From positions 55,879,809 through 55,943,808 of the forward strand of contig NC_089494.1 in assembly GCF_036850765.1 (NCBI RefSeq): DNA of 64,000 nucleotides, in the 5' to 3' direction. The notes under the pieces were generated by a model. That model saw only the letters and a list, made by a program, of their open reading frames with translations. It had not been told where the DNA came from and searched no databases. Numbering within the stretch: the first letter of the stretch is position 1; each line of letters begins with the position of its first letter. Source of the DNA: Saccopteryx bilineata (taxonomy: Eukaryota; Chordata; Mammalia; Chiroptera; Emballonuridae). Shown one piece after another: positions 34,605 to 45,773 of the stretch. The position numbers and the translations under genes were made by a program.

Positions 34605-34972
34605 GGCCCTGGCCAGTTGGCTCAGTGGTAGAGCGTCGACCTGGCGTCAGGAGTCCTGGGTTTGATTCCCAGCCAGGGCACACAGGAGAGGCACCCATCT
34701 GCTTCTCCATCCCTCCCCCTCTCTTTCCTTTCTGTCTCTCTCTTCCCCTCCCACAGCCAAGGCTCCATTGGAGCAAAGTTGGCCCGGGCACTGAGGATGG
34801 CTCTGTGGCCTCTGCCTCAGGCGCTAGAATGGCTCTGGTTGCAGCAGAGCAATGCCCCAGATGGGCAAAGCATTGCCCCCTGGTGGGCATGCCGGGTGGA
34901 TCCCGGTTGGGCACATGTGGGAGTCTGTCTGACTGCCTCCCCGTTTCCAACTTCAGAAAAATATATATATAT
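34605..34972 (+). mobile_element. SINE type A
   Basis: Complete: head ggccctggccagttggctca, B box gtttgattccc, CT tract, second half ending in acttcagaaaaatata. The overlapping long frames on both strands (110-120 codons) are by-products of the GC-rich SINE and recur in other copies. Confidence 0.94.
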
Positions 34973-35021
34973 TAAAACCATATATGGAATATAAATTCTT
35001 CAGAAAAATTTTAAAATGTAG

Positions 35022-35375
35022 GCCCTGGTCAGTTGGCTCAGTGGTAGAGCATCAGCCCAGTGTGTGGAAATCCTGGGTTTAATTCCTGGTAAGGGCACAC
35101 AGGAGAAGTGACCATCTGCTTCTCTGCCCTCTTCCTTCTCTTTTTCTCTCTCTTTCTTCCCCTCCTGTGGCCATGGCTCGATTGGTTTGAGCACATAGCC
35201 CAAGTGCTGAAGATGGCTCTGTGGAACCTCCACCTTGGGCTCTAAAAATAGCTTGGTTGCAAGAGGCCTCAGAGGGGCACAACATCAGCCCCAAATGGAG
35301 ATTGCTGAGTGGAACCCCATCAGGACACATGTGGGAGTCTGTCTCTGTATCTCCCCTACTCTCACTTAAAAAAAA
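35022..35375 (+). mobile_element. SINE type A
   Basis: ggccctggtcagttggctca head, second half ending ctcacttaaaaaaaatttaa. Flanks ttttaaaatgta and tttaaagta suggest a decayed duplication. Confidence 0.9.
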
Positions 35376-36855
35376 TTTAAAGTAATATTATATTCAACAT
35401 AATAAGTATATAATTTTCTTAACCTCCCATTTAATATTTAGTATGTGTGATGCTTTCAAAGTCTTGATAGTTTAAATAATACTATTTACTTTATATTATT
35501 AAATATATATTATAATATTTTAAATGTTATTTTAAACAATATTATGATGAACATTTTAGTAATATAAATTTAAACTATAATATGTCTTCTTGCTAATTAA
35601 AAAAAATACATTATTTCCCTGAGCCTAAAATTGATGTGTTCACAGATCTGGCATGCCAGCGCACATATAAATTTTAAAATTTTATATCTGATGTTTCCTC
35701 TACAAGCAAAATTTAAATGGAACATTGAAGAAATTATCCAGATTTATGGGGGAAATAATTAAAAGCATATTTCTACCGCAATTATCCACATTTGCTATCT
35801 ATAGTAATGCTATTACAGGTTAACTTGGCAAGATTATTACATTAATAGGTTCATTTGAACAATTTAGAGCTTTAAAATTATATATTTAAATTTAAATTAA
35901 ATAAATATCAGAGAAGATATGAGGATGAAGATAGGAAATTGAGAAAATAAAGGTTAAAAAATTGGTCAGAATTTCAAAGATCTACTCTATAGCCAGATGA
36001 AAAAAATAAAAGTTTAGGCAGTGATATCATTCAGAAAATAGTGGGAAAGGAGAGTTGAGGGTGGGGGAAGAAAGGAAAGGGCAGGAAAAGAAAAGATGGG
36101 AGAGGAAGAGGAGAAGAGAATTTTTCTATGAATGACATAATATCTGACCTAATTTTTTAGGGAAACTTTAAGGTATCAATGTAAATACCCCACAGTTATC
36201 AGAAGCTATATATAAAATGTGCCTTGGGAATATCATCAGATCATGCAAATGTCCACAATGATCTCTCTCTCCTGCCTTTCTCTTTCTGCCTAACATGTCC
36301 CATATTTCCACAAGTTAGATTACAATTCATATATGAGTTCACGTGGTATAGAAAATAAGAGCTAATCTTCTAGCTTTCTATTCTTAGCATGACAGTAATA
36401 GCACATTTAGAAGATCAACCCATTGTCTTTGGATTAAGTGAGAGCAGCTACTCTAAGAGGAACTACCAAACAGATCTAGTAACAAAAAGTGTTGAAAAAG
36501 AAAAGGCTCTACAGGGACAGGGAAAACATATAAATAAGACTTCATTAGTCAAATGGTTACCACTGACCTGTGTAGGTTAGGTCATAAGTGGCAGATCCCA
36601 GGCCAGAAGCAATCTAAAACAATGACCAAGGACCAGTAAACCAAAAAGATGAAGGTAGGAAGAGAAGGAGAAAGAAAAGAAAGAGGAAGCGGAGGGTGTA
36701 TGCACACACTACTAGCACATGCTGTGTATGAGGGGGAAAGTCTGTCTGTGCCTGCAACAGAAGCAGTGAACATACAACGAGGAGCTGCATGTGAAAGGCA
36801 AATTTCTGTGTTTACAAAAGGGTAGCACTGATTCTCACTTTCAGAAATAATTTAT
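35376..36855. other. Unassigned AT-rich DNA with a purine tract
   Basis: A purine-rich run occupies about 36045-36120. Frames of about 63 codons at 36389-36773 show no domain. No repeat named. Confidence 0.4.
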
Positions 36856-36860
36856 TTTGG

Positions 36861-37140
36861 CCCTGGCCATCCAGTTGGCTCAGCAGATAGAGCATTGGCC
36901 AGGAGTATGGACATCTTGAATTTGATCCCGGTCAGGGCGTACAACAGAAGCAACCATCTGTTTCTCTCCCCTCTCTCTCCCCTTTCTCTCCCAGTGGCTT
37001 GATTGGTTCAAGCATAAGCCCTCAGCACTGAGGATAGCTCGGTTGATTTGAGCATTGGCCCCAAACAGAGGCTGTGGGATAGATCCTGGTCAGGGCACAT
37101 ACAGGAGTCTGTCTTGCCATCTTCCCACCTCTCACGTAAA
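36861..37140 (+). mobile_element. SINE type A variant
   Basis: Head ggccctggccatccagttgg, tagagcattggcc, B box atttgatccc and second half ending ctcacgtaaaaaaag. Slightly extended head. Its tail has expanded into a purine satellite. Confidence 0.88.
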
Positions 37141-37245
37141 AAAAGAATAAGAATAAAGAGAAGGAAAAGAAGAAGAGAGAAAGAGAAGGAGGGAGGGAGG
37201 GAGAGAGGGAGGGAGGGAGGAAAAAAAAGAACGAGAGAGAGAGAG

Positions 37246-37296
<51 letters not shown>

Positions 37297-37310
37297 AATA
37301 AAGAAAAAAT
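37141..37310 (+). repeat. Purine-only simple repeat (GGGA)n then (GAAA)n
   Basis: Almost pure A/G on the plus strand over about 170 bp, with gagggaggga units followed by about 14 gaaa units. It grew from the tail of the preceding SINE. The 94-102-codon frames across it are artefacts. Confidence 0.97.
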
Positions 37311-37319
37311 AAATTTTGT

Positions 37320-37945
37320 TCACCTGCCATGAATATTCCAATGGTTGGAAACCTCTGAAAACTAAAAGAGCATCAGGTTAATCAGTGAAAGAAATGAAGA
37401 AGTTTTATATATAAATATATTTTTAAAAGATGGTTCCTCCTGTTAAATTCTCTCTACTAGAAACTGCAGCAGGCATTTGTCCTTGGCATTGGAATAAAGC
37501 GCGGCTCATCCCTTCCTAGGAGAACTGTACTCCAGTCCACTGTGCTCAGTGGGGGTATGCCAGAACAGCTTGTCTGATGACACAGCATCACTATGTTACA
37601 CAGCATCACGATGTGCACACTGCTCCCACTTGATCGCCTTTCAACTGAACTGTGCCTCTTTTGCCAGATATAAATAATTTTATATAAAAGAGCTTTTGAA
37701 TACAAAATCAATAAAAAAAATTTTTCTGGAGGTCTTAATGCAATCCTGATTTGATCACGAAAGCCAAACTTACTCACTGTAGTCTACATGAACAAACAGT
37801 GCTATGTTTCTATAATACAAATGATATAAATACAAAATATATGATCATTCTACTAAACTGCAAAAAATTCAAATATAGTACCACCCTAAATTGGAAAAAT
37901 AAGCCACAGCATACCGCTTGGTTACCTTTTTCAAATTATAGCGTA
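37320..37945. other. Unassigned DNA
   Basis: A 106-codon minus-strand frame (37457-37777) ends here but has no recognisable domain and no supporting context. No repeat named. Confidence 0.35.
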
Positions 37946-37954
37946 ACTGTCATC

Positions 37955-38115
37955 CTGAAACAAGGTTGTAGGTTTGATGCCTGGTCAGGGTACACACAGG
38001 AAGCCATCAATAAATGCACAACTGAGTGGAACAACAAATTAATGCTTCCCTTCCCCCCTCCCCTCTCTCTCCCTTCCTCTCTCTGACTCTCTCTTTTAAA
38101 AATATCAATAAATTA
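37955..38115 (+). mobile_element. SINE type E, 5'-truncated
   Basis: Begins at the B box (gtaggtttgatgcctggtca), then gaagccatcaataaatgcac, gagtggaacaacaaatta, CT tract and A-rich tail. A different body from types A-D. Confidence 0.75.
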
Positions 38116-38131
38116 AAAAAAAAAGAAAGAA

Positions 38132-38262
38132 AGCCCTGGCCAGATAGTTCGGTTGGTTGGAGCATTATCTCAGAGCACAGAGGTTGTAGTTCGATTCCCG
38201 GTTCAGGGCTCCTATAGGAGCAGCTTGACGTTCCTGTCTCTCTCTCCCTGCCTCTCTAAATA
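38132..38262 (+). mobile_element. SINE type D
   Basis: Head gccctggccagatagttcgg, B box agttcgattccc, then the gacgttcctgtctctctctc tail region. Short copy. Confidence 0.88.
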
Positions 38263-38449
38263 TTCATATATATATATGAATTCCCAATTCCCAAGAGAGA
38301 TGTAGAAAACAGAGTACTGGTATGTGTATGAGCACAGAGAGGCTGGGACTGTGTTGGGGAAAGAAAGGAAGGAGAAATGGACAACAAGCAATAAATCTTT
38401 GCTTCCCTAATCTCCAAGCTGGTGCTGGTGGTTGGAAAACATCCGCAAA

Positions 38450-38605
38450 TATTTTGGAATTAACTTAATAGTCAAATAGCCTGGGTTCAAAATCAAGCTG
38501 TCAGACAAATTAACTCTCAGGTTTCTGGTAAATTACTTCACATCATTGAGTCTCAATGTCCTCAACAATATAAAAGAACAGTTTGATTTTTATCCAATCT
38601 AAGAA
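38450..38605 (+). repeat. MIR SINE
   Basis: gcctgggttcaaaatcaagctgtc, aattacttcacatcattgagtctcaatgtcctc and the aagaacagtttga region follow MIR order, diverged. Confidence 0.65.
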
Positions 38606-39235
38606 TTGTACTATTATTTTCAGATAAACTGAGTATACTGTGTAAATGGCACTATTGTGATCTCTCTTTGTTTGCCAGACATTTAAGTCCTGGTTAAAAT
38701 GTAAATAAAATGGAAAATACAAATTAAACAGAAATGATGCCTCAGGTCATTTTTGAGAAGCATGAAGTACATTATTCAACAATTACTCATTGATTACTAA
38801 AACGTCCTGAGCACAATATAGAGCCTTAAATTATAGAGAAATAAATAAATAGATGGTAGGATAAACAGCAGGAAATAAGGCAGGGAGGGAGTTAGCTAGT
38901 TGTTTGGTTGGTACTCAAGCCTAATAACAAACTACAGAATGTGGACAGAGTGAGCACTGCGCTCATAAGGACAGAGCTTCCCAAAGTAAGTACAACACTG
39001 ATACAACATGTTAAGATACGATTTTAGGTGATTTACAAATAAATACTTTTTATTTTAGTGGTTATTATATATACATGAATTATATAGATATTTATGAAAT
39101 AACCATTAAAATAAAAAGTATCATACATAATTTATATAGAACATATATAAAAATGGCATATCATATTTAAATTTTCAGAAGTACTATTAATTAAAATAAA
39201 GTGATATAAAGCAAGTGAGTTGATTAAGGTCAAGT
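38606..39235. other. Unassigned AT-rich DNA
   Basis: No gene or repeat recognised. A partly palindromic AT-rich segment surrounds 39040-39120 (see findings). Confidence 0.4.
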
Positions 39236-39250
39236 TAAAGAAACATTACA

Positions 39251-39625
39251 GGCCCTGGCCAGTTGGCTCAGTGGTAGAACATCAACCCGGAGTGTTGAAG
39301 TCTCGGGTGGGTTCAATTCCTGGTCAGGGCACACCGGAAAAGCAACCATCTGCTTCTCCACCCTTCCCCCTCTCCTTTCTCTCTAGCTCTCTCTTCCCCT
39401 CCCACAGCCAAGGCTTCATGGGAGCAAAGTTGGCCCAGGCGCTGAGGACAGCTCCATGGCCTCCGCCTCAGGGGCTAGAAGGGCTCCAATTGCAGCGGAG
39501 CAATGCCCCAGATGGGCAGAGCATTGCCCCCTGGTGGGCATGCCAGGTGGATCCCGGTCGGGCACCTGCAGGAGTCTGTCTCTGTCTCCCCCCTGCTTCT
39601 CACTTCAGAAAAATACCAAAATAAA
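39251..39625 (+). mobile_element. SINE type A
   Basis: Complete copy: ggccctggccagttggctca through ctcacttcagaaaaatac, followed by a short (GAAA)n tail to about 39645. The 134-codon frame here is a by-product. Confidence 0.93.
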
Positions 39626-39999
39626 TAGAAAGAAAGAAAGAAAGATTATATTACATAATAATATAACTGTTAAGTATAGAAAGCAAAAATTTTGAAGGTG
39701 CATTAAAATGATAAAACATGAGAAAATATAAAAGAAGACAAACCTCTGACTTCTTGCTGCCACTTTCCTGAATTCATGGTCCTTCCCATAATTATACAAT
39801 TTTTTAATTTTTATATTACAGAAGAGGAGCATATCTCTAAACCAAGGCTTTAAGAATTTTACACAAACACACACACACACACTAGGCCAGTGTTCTGTCA
39901 ACATATGGCCTCCGTTATCTAAATGTGAACAGAAGAAACTGTAAGAGCTTTATGGGAGAAAATGAAGCTAGAATAAATAATAAAAACAAGAACCATTTA

Positions 40000-40112
40000 T
40001 TCAACATCTACTTGGTACCATGCTTTAGACTTAATATTATTTCTAATCTTTATAACAACCCTGAAAGTTAGGCATTTTCCCCCCAATTTTAATGGTAAGA
40101 AAACTGAAACTG
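40000..40112 (-). repeat. MIR SINE fragment
   Basis: Plus strand shows tctacttggtaccatgctttag..cctgaaagttaggcatttt..ggtaagaaaactgaaactgaag, the reverse of MIR 3' half. Confidence 0.7.
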
Positions 40113-40114
40113 AA

Positions 40115-40472
40115 GGGTTTTTTTTTGTTTCTGTTTTTGTTTTTGTTTTTGACAGAGACAGAGAGAGAGTCAGAGAGAGGAACAAATAGGGACAGAGACA
40201 GACAGAAAAGGAGAGAGATGAGAAGCCTCAATTCTTCTTTGTAGCACCTTAGTTGTTCATTGATGGCTTTCTCATACGTGCCTTGACCAGGCAGGGGGCT
40301 ATAACAGAGTGAGTGGCCCTTTGCTCAAGCCACCTACCTCACGCTCAAGCTGGTGAGCCCATGCTCAACTGGATGAGCCCGCGCTCAAGCTGGCAACCTC
40401 GGGGTTTTAAATATGGGTCCTCCACATCTTGGTCCAATGCTCTATCCACCACAGCACCACCTAGTCAAGTGA
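40115..40472 (-). mobile_element. SINE type C, minus strand
   Basis: Plus strand: T-rich tail then gacagagacagagagaga, tagttgttcattgatggctttctcata, repeated gctcaagctgg units and the head complement caccacctagtcaag. Followed directly by a second copy in the same orientation. Confidence 0.92.
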
Positions 40473-40488
40473 GACTAAAGTTTTCTTT

Positions 40489-40823
40489 TTTTTTCTTTTT
40501 TTTTACAGGGACAGAGAGAGAGTCAGAGAGAGGATAGATAGGGACAGACAGACAGGAACAGAGAGAGATGAGAAGCATCAATCATCAGTTTTTCGTTGCA
40601 AGACCTTAGTTGTTCATTGATTGCTTTCTCATATGTGCCTTGACCGTGGGCCTTCAGCAGACCAGGTAACCCCTTGCTCAAGCCAGCGACCTTGGGTCCA
40701 AGCTGGTGAGCTTTGCTCAAACCAGATGAGCCCATGCTCAAGTTGATGACCTCAGGGTCTCGAACCCGGGTCCTCCACATCCCAGTCCAACGCTCTATCC
40801 ACTGCTCCACCGCCTGGTCAGGC
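40489..40823 (-). mobile_element. SINE type C, minus strand, tandem neighbour
   Basis: Same layout as the previous element, ending accgcctggtcaggc. Flanks actaaagttttctt (to 40485) and cctgaagttttctt (from about 40823) form the duplication, which shows it arrived as a separate insertion. Confidence 0.93.
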
Positions 40824-40839
40824 CTGAAGTTTTCTTAAG

Positions 40840-41875
40840 ATAACATTAAGGACACGGAAGCAAATGAATCGAGTTCTTACCACACTGCTACTAAAATAAC
40901 TTTTAGTTTCTATTTGTGGTACAGTTTTCTACTTTACATCAAATGTTTATAAAGAATAATATTTCTCTCTAAAATTTGTCTCCCTATGAAATTTAAAAAA
41001 AAAAACCTAGCAGAGGATATAGAGACACAAGAGTTACTGGCGCTTCCAAGTGTGACTGGAAGATTGCATACTTTACTAAAGAGAATATGCTTCCCAGCGA
41101 TATGTTAGAAACAGGTGGCAGGAGCAATGTGGCAGTGACTTTGAGGCACTGGGGAAAGCCGGAATCCCTGCAGTGTCTCTCGGGCTTTCTGCCATGGAGG
41201 ACATCCATTCCTGAGGGTGCCCAAGCTGGGAAAACAGATCCTGAAAACTCCGTTTTGGATTTCAGGCTGCTGTCTATTTTATCTCTCTTTCAAAAGAGAT
41301 TTACTTGAAACATCTGTCCTTCATAGAGCTCAAATAATTTTTGAAACATAACACAAATAGAATTATTAACAATATGGTCTATAATACCAGATGATTTTAA
41401 CATTAGTATGTAACAGAAGGTAGGAAAGAAAACAGGAAAGTAAAAAATCTATAGATGAATTTTAGACCATGTTAAAAGACCATAAGCAGATACACTAATC
41501 TTATGTGTGTTCCAAAAAATTTAGGGTAATCCCCCTAAGAGGATAAATAGTATGTAATTGAAACATGATTAATTCAAAACAGGCAGAGAAATAAAAAGGA
41601 AAAAAATAAGAGAACATCAGATGGCATTCAAAGTTCAAGATGAAAGGATTCAATTATTTATATAAAGAGAGATTACACAAAGAGGTCCATGTGGACAAGA
41701 TCTGAGTCTCCATCAGTCTCAACATCAACTGGCAGACCTGTGAGTGAACAAGTCGGCAGATAATTCTACCATACAACCTTTGAGTCTCCCAAATATAATG
41801 AGCAGGCACAAGCCACGCCAACTGTACCCTATCCAAATTCCTAACCCTAAGAATCCATTTATATAATAAATGGGG
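40840..41875. other. Unassigned DNA
   Basis: Includes frames of 71-100 codons on both strands without recognisable domains. No repeat named. Confidence 0.35.
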
Positions 41876-41884
41876 GTTTGTTTT

Positions 41885-42250
41885 TATTTTTTTAATTTTT
41901 AGTGAGAGGAAGGGAGGCAGAGACAGAGTTTCACATGCACAATGACCAGGATCCACCCAACAAGGTCACTTGGGGGGCGATGCTCTGTCCATCTGAGGCC
42001 CTTGCACTGTTACAACCGGAGCCATTTTTAGCGCCTGAGGCGAAGGCCACGGAGCCATTCTCAGCACCAACTCATTCTAATCCAGCCATGGCTGCAGGAG
42101 GAGAGGAGAAGAGATAGAGAGAAGGAAAAGCAAGAGGGGGAGGGGTGGAGAAGCAGATGAGTGTTTCTCCTGTGTGCCCTGACCTGAAATCAAACTCGGG
42201 ACATCTACATGCCAGGCCAACACTCTACCACTGAGCCAACCAGCCAGGGC
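41885..42250 (-). mobile_element. SINE type A, minus strand
   Basis: Minus-strand head ggccctggctggttggctca with B box and long second half; plus-strand T-rich tail at 41880-41900. Immediately followed by another minus-strand SINE. Confidence 0.92.
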
Positions 42251-42269
42251 CTGTATAATGTATGGCTTT

Positions 42270-42573
42270 TATAATTTATTTTTGTGACAGAGACAGAAAA
42301 AGACAGAGAGAGAGACAGGGAGAGATGAGAAGCATCAATTTTTTGTGGCAGCACCTTAGTTGTTCATTGACTGCTTCTCCTATATGCCTTGACCATGGTG
42401 CTACAGCAGACCGAGTAACCCCTTGCTCAAGCCAGCAACCTTGAACTCAAGCTGGTACGCCTTGCTCAAAACAGATGAGCCCAAGTTCAAGCTGGCAGCC
42501 TAAGGGTTTCGAACCTGAGTCCTCCACATCCCATTCCAACACTCTATCCACTGTGCCACCACCTGGTAAAGCA
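42270..42573 (-). mobile_element. SINE type C, minus strand
   Basis: Plus strand: gagacagggagagatgagaa, gttgttcattgactgctt, gctcaagccagcaacctt units and the head complement tgccaccacctggt. Confidence 0.9.
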
Positions 42574-42574
42574 A

Positions 42575-43180
42575 CATAATAAATGGTTTTTAACACCAGT
42601 AAGTTTTGGGGGAAAATGTATAGCGATGAAATGCACATATAGACACACAGTCACACATTCACGTATGAGGCAAAAGAAAGTACTAATGATAAAGTGAAGC
42701 CTGGTAAAGGGTATTTGAGAATGATTTTTACTATTTTTGCAACTTTCTAGAGATGAATGTATATCAAAATTTAAAGTTACTGAGAAGAGAAGGAAACAGA
42801 AAAAGACAGAGAAGGAGGAAATAGAAAGCATAGATAACAGAAAGAAAAGATGTATGCAGCAGAGGACTGGAAGTTGTTTTTTTAATGGAGAAACACAAAT
42901 GCTGAGAGGAAAGATAGATTATAATCCTTCTAAAACTAGACAATAGAGATGGGCATCCTGTCTGTATTTTTCCTGCTACTACTTGTTAATGTATAATCAA
43001 GTATTGGACATAGTCCACATTATTTAACATTCTTTCTAAGTGAGATATGCTATTCTTAAAAGGATTTACAAGCTTTTCTTTCTTAAATTACCATCATTCA
43101 GTAGTGTATCATATCACAACACAAGGGGGCAGTATTTTTTTAAATATTCCTGTCAGATGAGTAATGTAATTCACTGAAAT
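42575..43180. other. Unassigned DNA
   Basis: No recognised gene or repeat. Confidence 0.4.
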
Positions 43181-43184
43181 GGGG

Positions 43185-43610
43185 CAATGGAACATTTTCT
43201 AATGGTATGTTATGCTAAGTAAAATAAACTAGTCAGTGAAAGATAAATACCACATGATTTCACTTATATTTAGAATCTAAGGAACAAAAGAAATTAACAA
43301 ACAAAATAGAAACAGACACCAGACTGACAGCTGTCAAAGGGGAGGGGTGTTGGGGGAGCTGGGTGAAAAAGGTGAAGGGATTAAACAAAGAAAAAACATA
43401 GACACAAGATGACAGTGTGGGAATATTACAGGAGAAAAGGGGGTGGAGAAGGTGGAGGAAGATGGAGGACAGATAGTGATAAAGGGAGACTTAATTTGGG
43501 GTGAACACAATGCAAATACACATGATGTGTTATAGAACTGTACACCTGAAACCCATATAATTTTATTAACCAATGTCACCCCAATAAATCAATAAAATAT
43601 TTAAAGAGGA
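43185..43610 (+). mobile_element. LINE-1 3' end
   Basis: gttatgctaagtaaaataaactagtca, taccacatgatttcacttat, a G-rich 3' UTR section and the end tgtcaccccaataaatcaataaaa. Only the last codons of ORF2 and the 3' UTR remain. Confidence 0.88.
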
Positions 43611-44280
43611 AAATGAAAATAATTTAGTATCCATGTCAACTATAACTCACAGCCATTGGAACAAAATCATAGTACTACATTTCTGGAAATACTTGAATAA
43701 TTCCTAAAACAAGAAGTTTGTGGATTAACATAGGTATAGAGATGAAATGTCTGCCAAGCAGAATAGTGAAAAGCAAATACGTAGCTCTAGTCCCAGCTAC
43801 TTGAGCTATCTTCATAGTAGGAGCAGGTTACAGAGCATATCTCTGTTTCAGCAGCAGCTATTAGTAGGTAAGAGAGAAACATCAGCTGTTACTTCACCAC
43901 ACCGGTAGTGTCTATTTGGAAAATACCAAGTACACTAAATGGTGTTTTCTTGGAAAAAAAGGCAGCAAGAATCCTTCCAAAGTACTTTCTAACACATGTT
44001 TAAAGTACTGACTTACATGACTTCGGTTCAATATATACAAGTACCAGAGATATATATATGCCCATTGCTTATGCTGCCTTTTTATGGTGGCTCTAATGAC
44101 CTTTTATTCAGAGATTCAGTCATAGGTTAACAGGAATAACCTTTCTAGTGGCCTGAAAAAGTAAAACATGTAACATGACAGCATGAACTGAAAGTAATAA
44201 TCACTGGAATGATTCTAAGGATAGGTCAAATGGCAGGGCAGATCAGCCTCCTCAGAGTCACATGGTATTAATATCTGTGG
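43611..44280. other. Unassigned DNA
   Basis: No recognised gene or repeat. Confidence 0.4.
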
Positions 44281-44284
44281 TGTG

Positions 44285-44440
44285 CTCAACATGCCAGGCT
44301 AACTTAAGCTTCATTTAGTTCATTTAATCTCCTCATCAAGACTGAGGTCGATACTGGTAACAGAGGTTAAATAAATAGCCAGGGCTGAGCTAGAGTCAAA
44401 ATTAAACCCAGAAGGTCTAACTACAAAGCTTATGTTCTTA
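44285..44440 (-). repeat. MIR SINE fragment
   Basis: Plus strand shows gtgctcaacatgccaggctaac..tttaatctcctcatcaag..agccagggctgagctagagtc, the reverse of MIR. Confidence 0.6.
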
Positions 44441-44489
44441 CTCAGCACAGGATACCCTGCTTTTCACAAGGCTGAGTTTCATACTAGCA

Positions 44490-44585
44490 TCCAGGCAGCC
44501 TGGATTTCAATCTTCCACTGACACCACACCTGTGAGGTAGAGAAAACTGCATCCTTTCTGGGCCTCAGGGTACACTTCATCCCAT
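44490..44585 (+). repeat. MIR SINE fragment
   Basis: gcagcctggatttcaatcttccactg..ctgggcctcagggtac; plus-oriented MIR 5' half, diverged. Confidence 0.5.
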
Positions 44586-44714
44586 CCAGCACCATCACCT
44601 CCATAAATAAAAAAATTGGACTAGGTCAGGGGTCCCCAAACTTTTTACACAGGGGGCCAACTGTCCCTCAGACCGTTGGAGGGCCGGACTATAAAAAAAA
44701 AAGCAACAACTATG

Positions 44715-44932
44715 GCCTGACCTGTGGTGGTGCAGTGAATAAAGCGTTGACCTGGAAATGCTGAGGTCGCCAGTTCGAAACCCTGGGCTTGCCTGGTCAA
44801 GGCACATATGGGAGTTGATGCTTCCAGCTCCTCCCCCCTGTCTCTCTCTCCTCTCTCTCTGTCTCTCTCTGTCTCTCTCTCTCTACCTCTCTCTCTCCTC
44901 TCTAAAATGAATAAATTTTAAAAAATTAACTT
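44715..44932 (+). mobile_element. SINE type B inside the OC1-like element
   Basis: Head gcctgacctgtggtggtgca, B box agttcgaaacc, (TC)n tract and A-rich tail. Left flank aactatg (44708-44714) recurs right after the A-tail at about 44940. Confidence 0.94.
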
Positions 44933-44984
44933 TAAAAAAAAACTATGAACAAATCCCTATGCATACTGCACATATCTTATTTTA

Positions 44985-45494
44985 TTTTTTTTAATTTTTA
45001 TTAATTTTAATGGGGCGACATCAATAAATCAGGGTACACATGTTCAAAGAAAACATGTCCAAGTTATCTTGTCATTCAATTATGTTGCATACCCATCACC
45101 CAAAGTCAGATTGTCCTCCGTCACATTCTATCTAGTTTTCTTTGTGCCCCTAACCCTCCCCTTCCCTTCACCCTCTCTCTCCCCCCATGCCCCCCCTCCC
45201 GGTAACCACCACACTCTTGTCCATGTCTCTTAGTCTCATTTTTATGTCCCACCTATGTATGGAATAATGCAGTTCTTGTTTTTTTCTGATTTACTTATTT
45301 CACTCCGTATAATGTTATCAAGATCCCACCATTTTGTTGTAAATGATCCGATGTCATTATTTCTTATGGCTGAGTAGTATTCCATAGTGTATATGTGCCA
45401 CATCTTCTTTATCCAGTCTTCTATTGAAGGGATTTTTGGTTGTTTCCATGTCTTGGCCACTGTGAACAATGCTTCAATGAACATGGGGCTGCAT
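44985..45494 (-). mobile_element. 5'-truncated LINE-1 inside the OC1-like element
   Basis: Minus-strand L1 3' end of 510 bp with an oligo-A-type tail. A perfect 17-bp duplication gcacatatcttatttta flanks it at 44968-44984 and 45495-45511. The start in the target (tttta-type site) fits L1 endonuclease preference. Carries the ORF2 C-terminal frame at 45242-45484. Confidence 0.96.
45242..45484 (-). pseudogene. L1 ORF2 C-terminal frame, 80 codons
   Basis: Reads the last part of L1 ORF2: [36 protein letters not shown] and the end CIIPYIGGT. It is nearly the same as the end of the frame at 23736-24452, so both belong to one recent subfamily. No catalytic domain; a by-product of truncation. Confidence 0.93.
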
Positions 45495-45557
45495 GCACAT
45501 ATCTTATTTTAAAGTAAAAAAACAAAATGGGAACAAATACAATATTTAAAAGAACAA

Positions 45558-45609
45558 GTAAATTTAAATCAACAAACTGACCAGTAAATTTAAATCAACA
45601 AACTGACCA
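45558..45609 (+). repeat. 26-bp tandem duplication in the OC1-like element
   Basis: Two perfect units at 45558-45583 and 45584-45609, each starting gtaaatttaaatcaacaaac. Confidence 0.98.
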
Positions 45610-45773
45610 GTATTTCAATGGGAACTATGCTCCTCGCACTGACCACCAATGAAAGAGGTGCCCCTTCTGGAAGTGCGGCGGGGGCTGGATAAATGGCCTC
45701 AGGGGGCCACATGCGGCCCACAGGCCGTAGTTTGGGGACCCCTGGACTAGGTCATGCATATGGCCTTTCTTTG

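Larger units (their letters stand above)
44627..45744. mobile_element. Non-autonomous hAT element, OC1-like, carrying two later insertions
   Basis: Terminal inverted repeats caggggtccccaaact / agtttggggacccctg (16 bp, perfect). A perfect 8-bp duplication gactaggt flanks it at 44619-44626 and 45745-45752. The ends and the ccaatgaaagaggtgccc interior resemble the horizontally spread OC1 (OposCharlie-type) hAT family described in bats and other vertebrates; that name is from memory. Without its SINE (44715-44932) and L1 (44985-45494) the element is about 390 bp. No transposase. Confidence 0.93.

Noticed and set aside
37022..37341. Frames of 69-102 codons rich in S/F/L or K/R/E
   Set aside because: They translate the purine satellite; low-complexity peptides on both strands.
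37457..37777. A 106-codon minus-strand frame
   Set aside because: No domain recognised and no supporting context.
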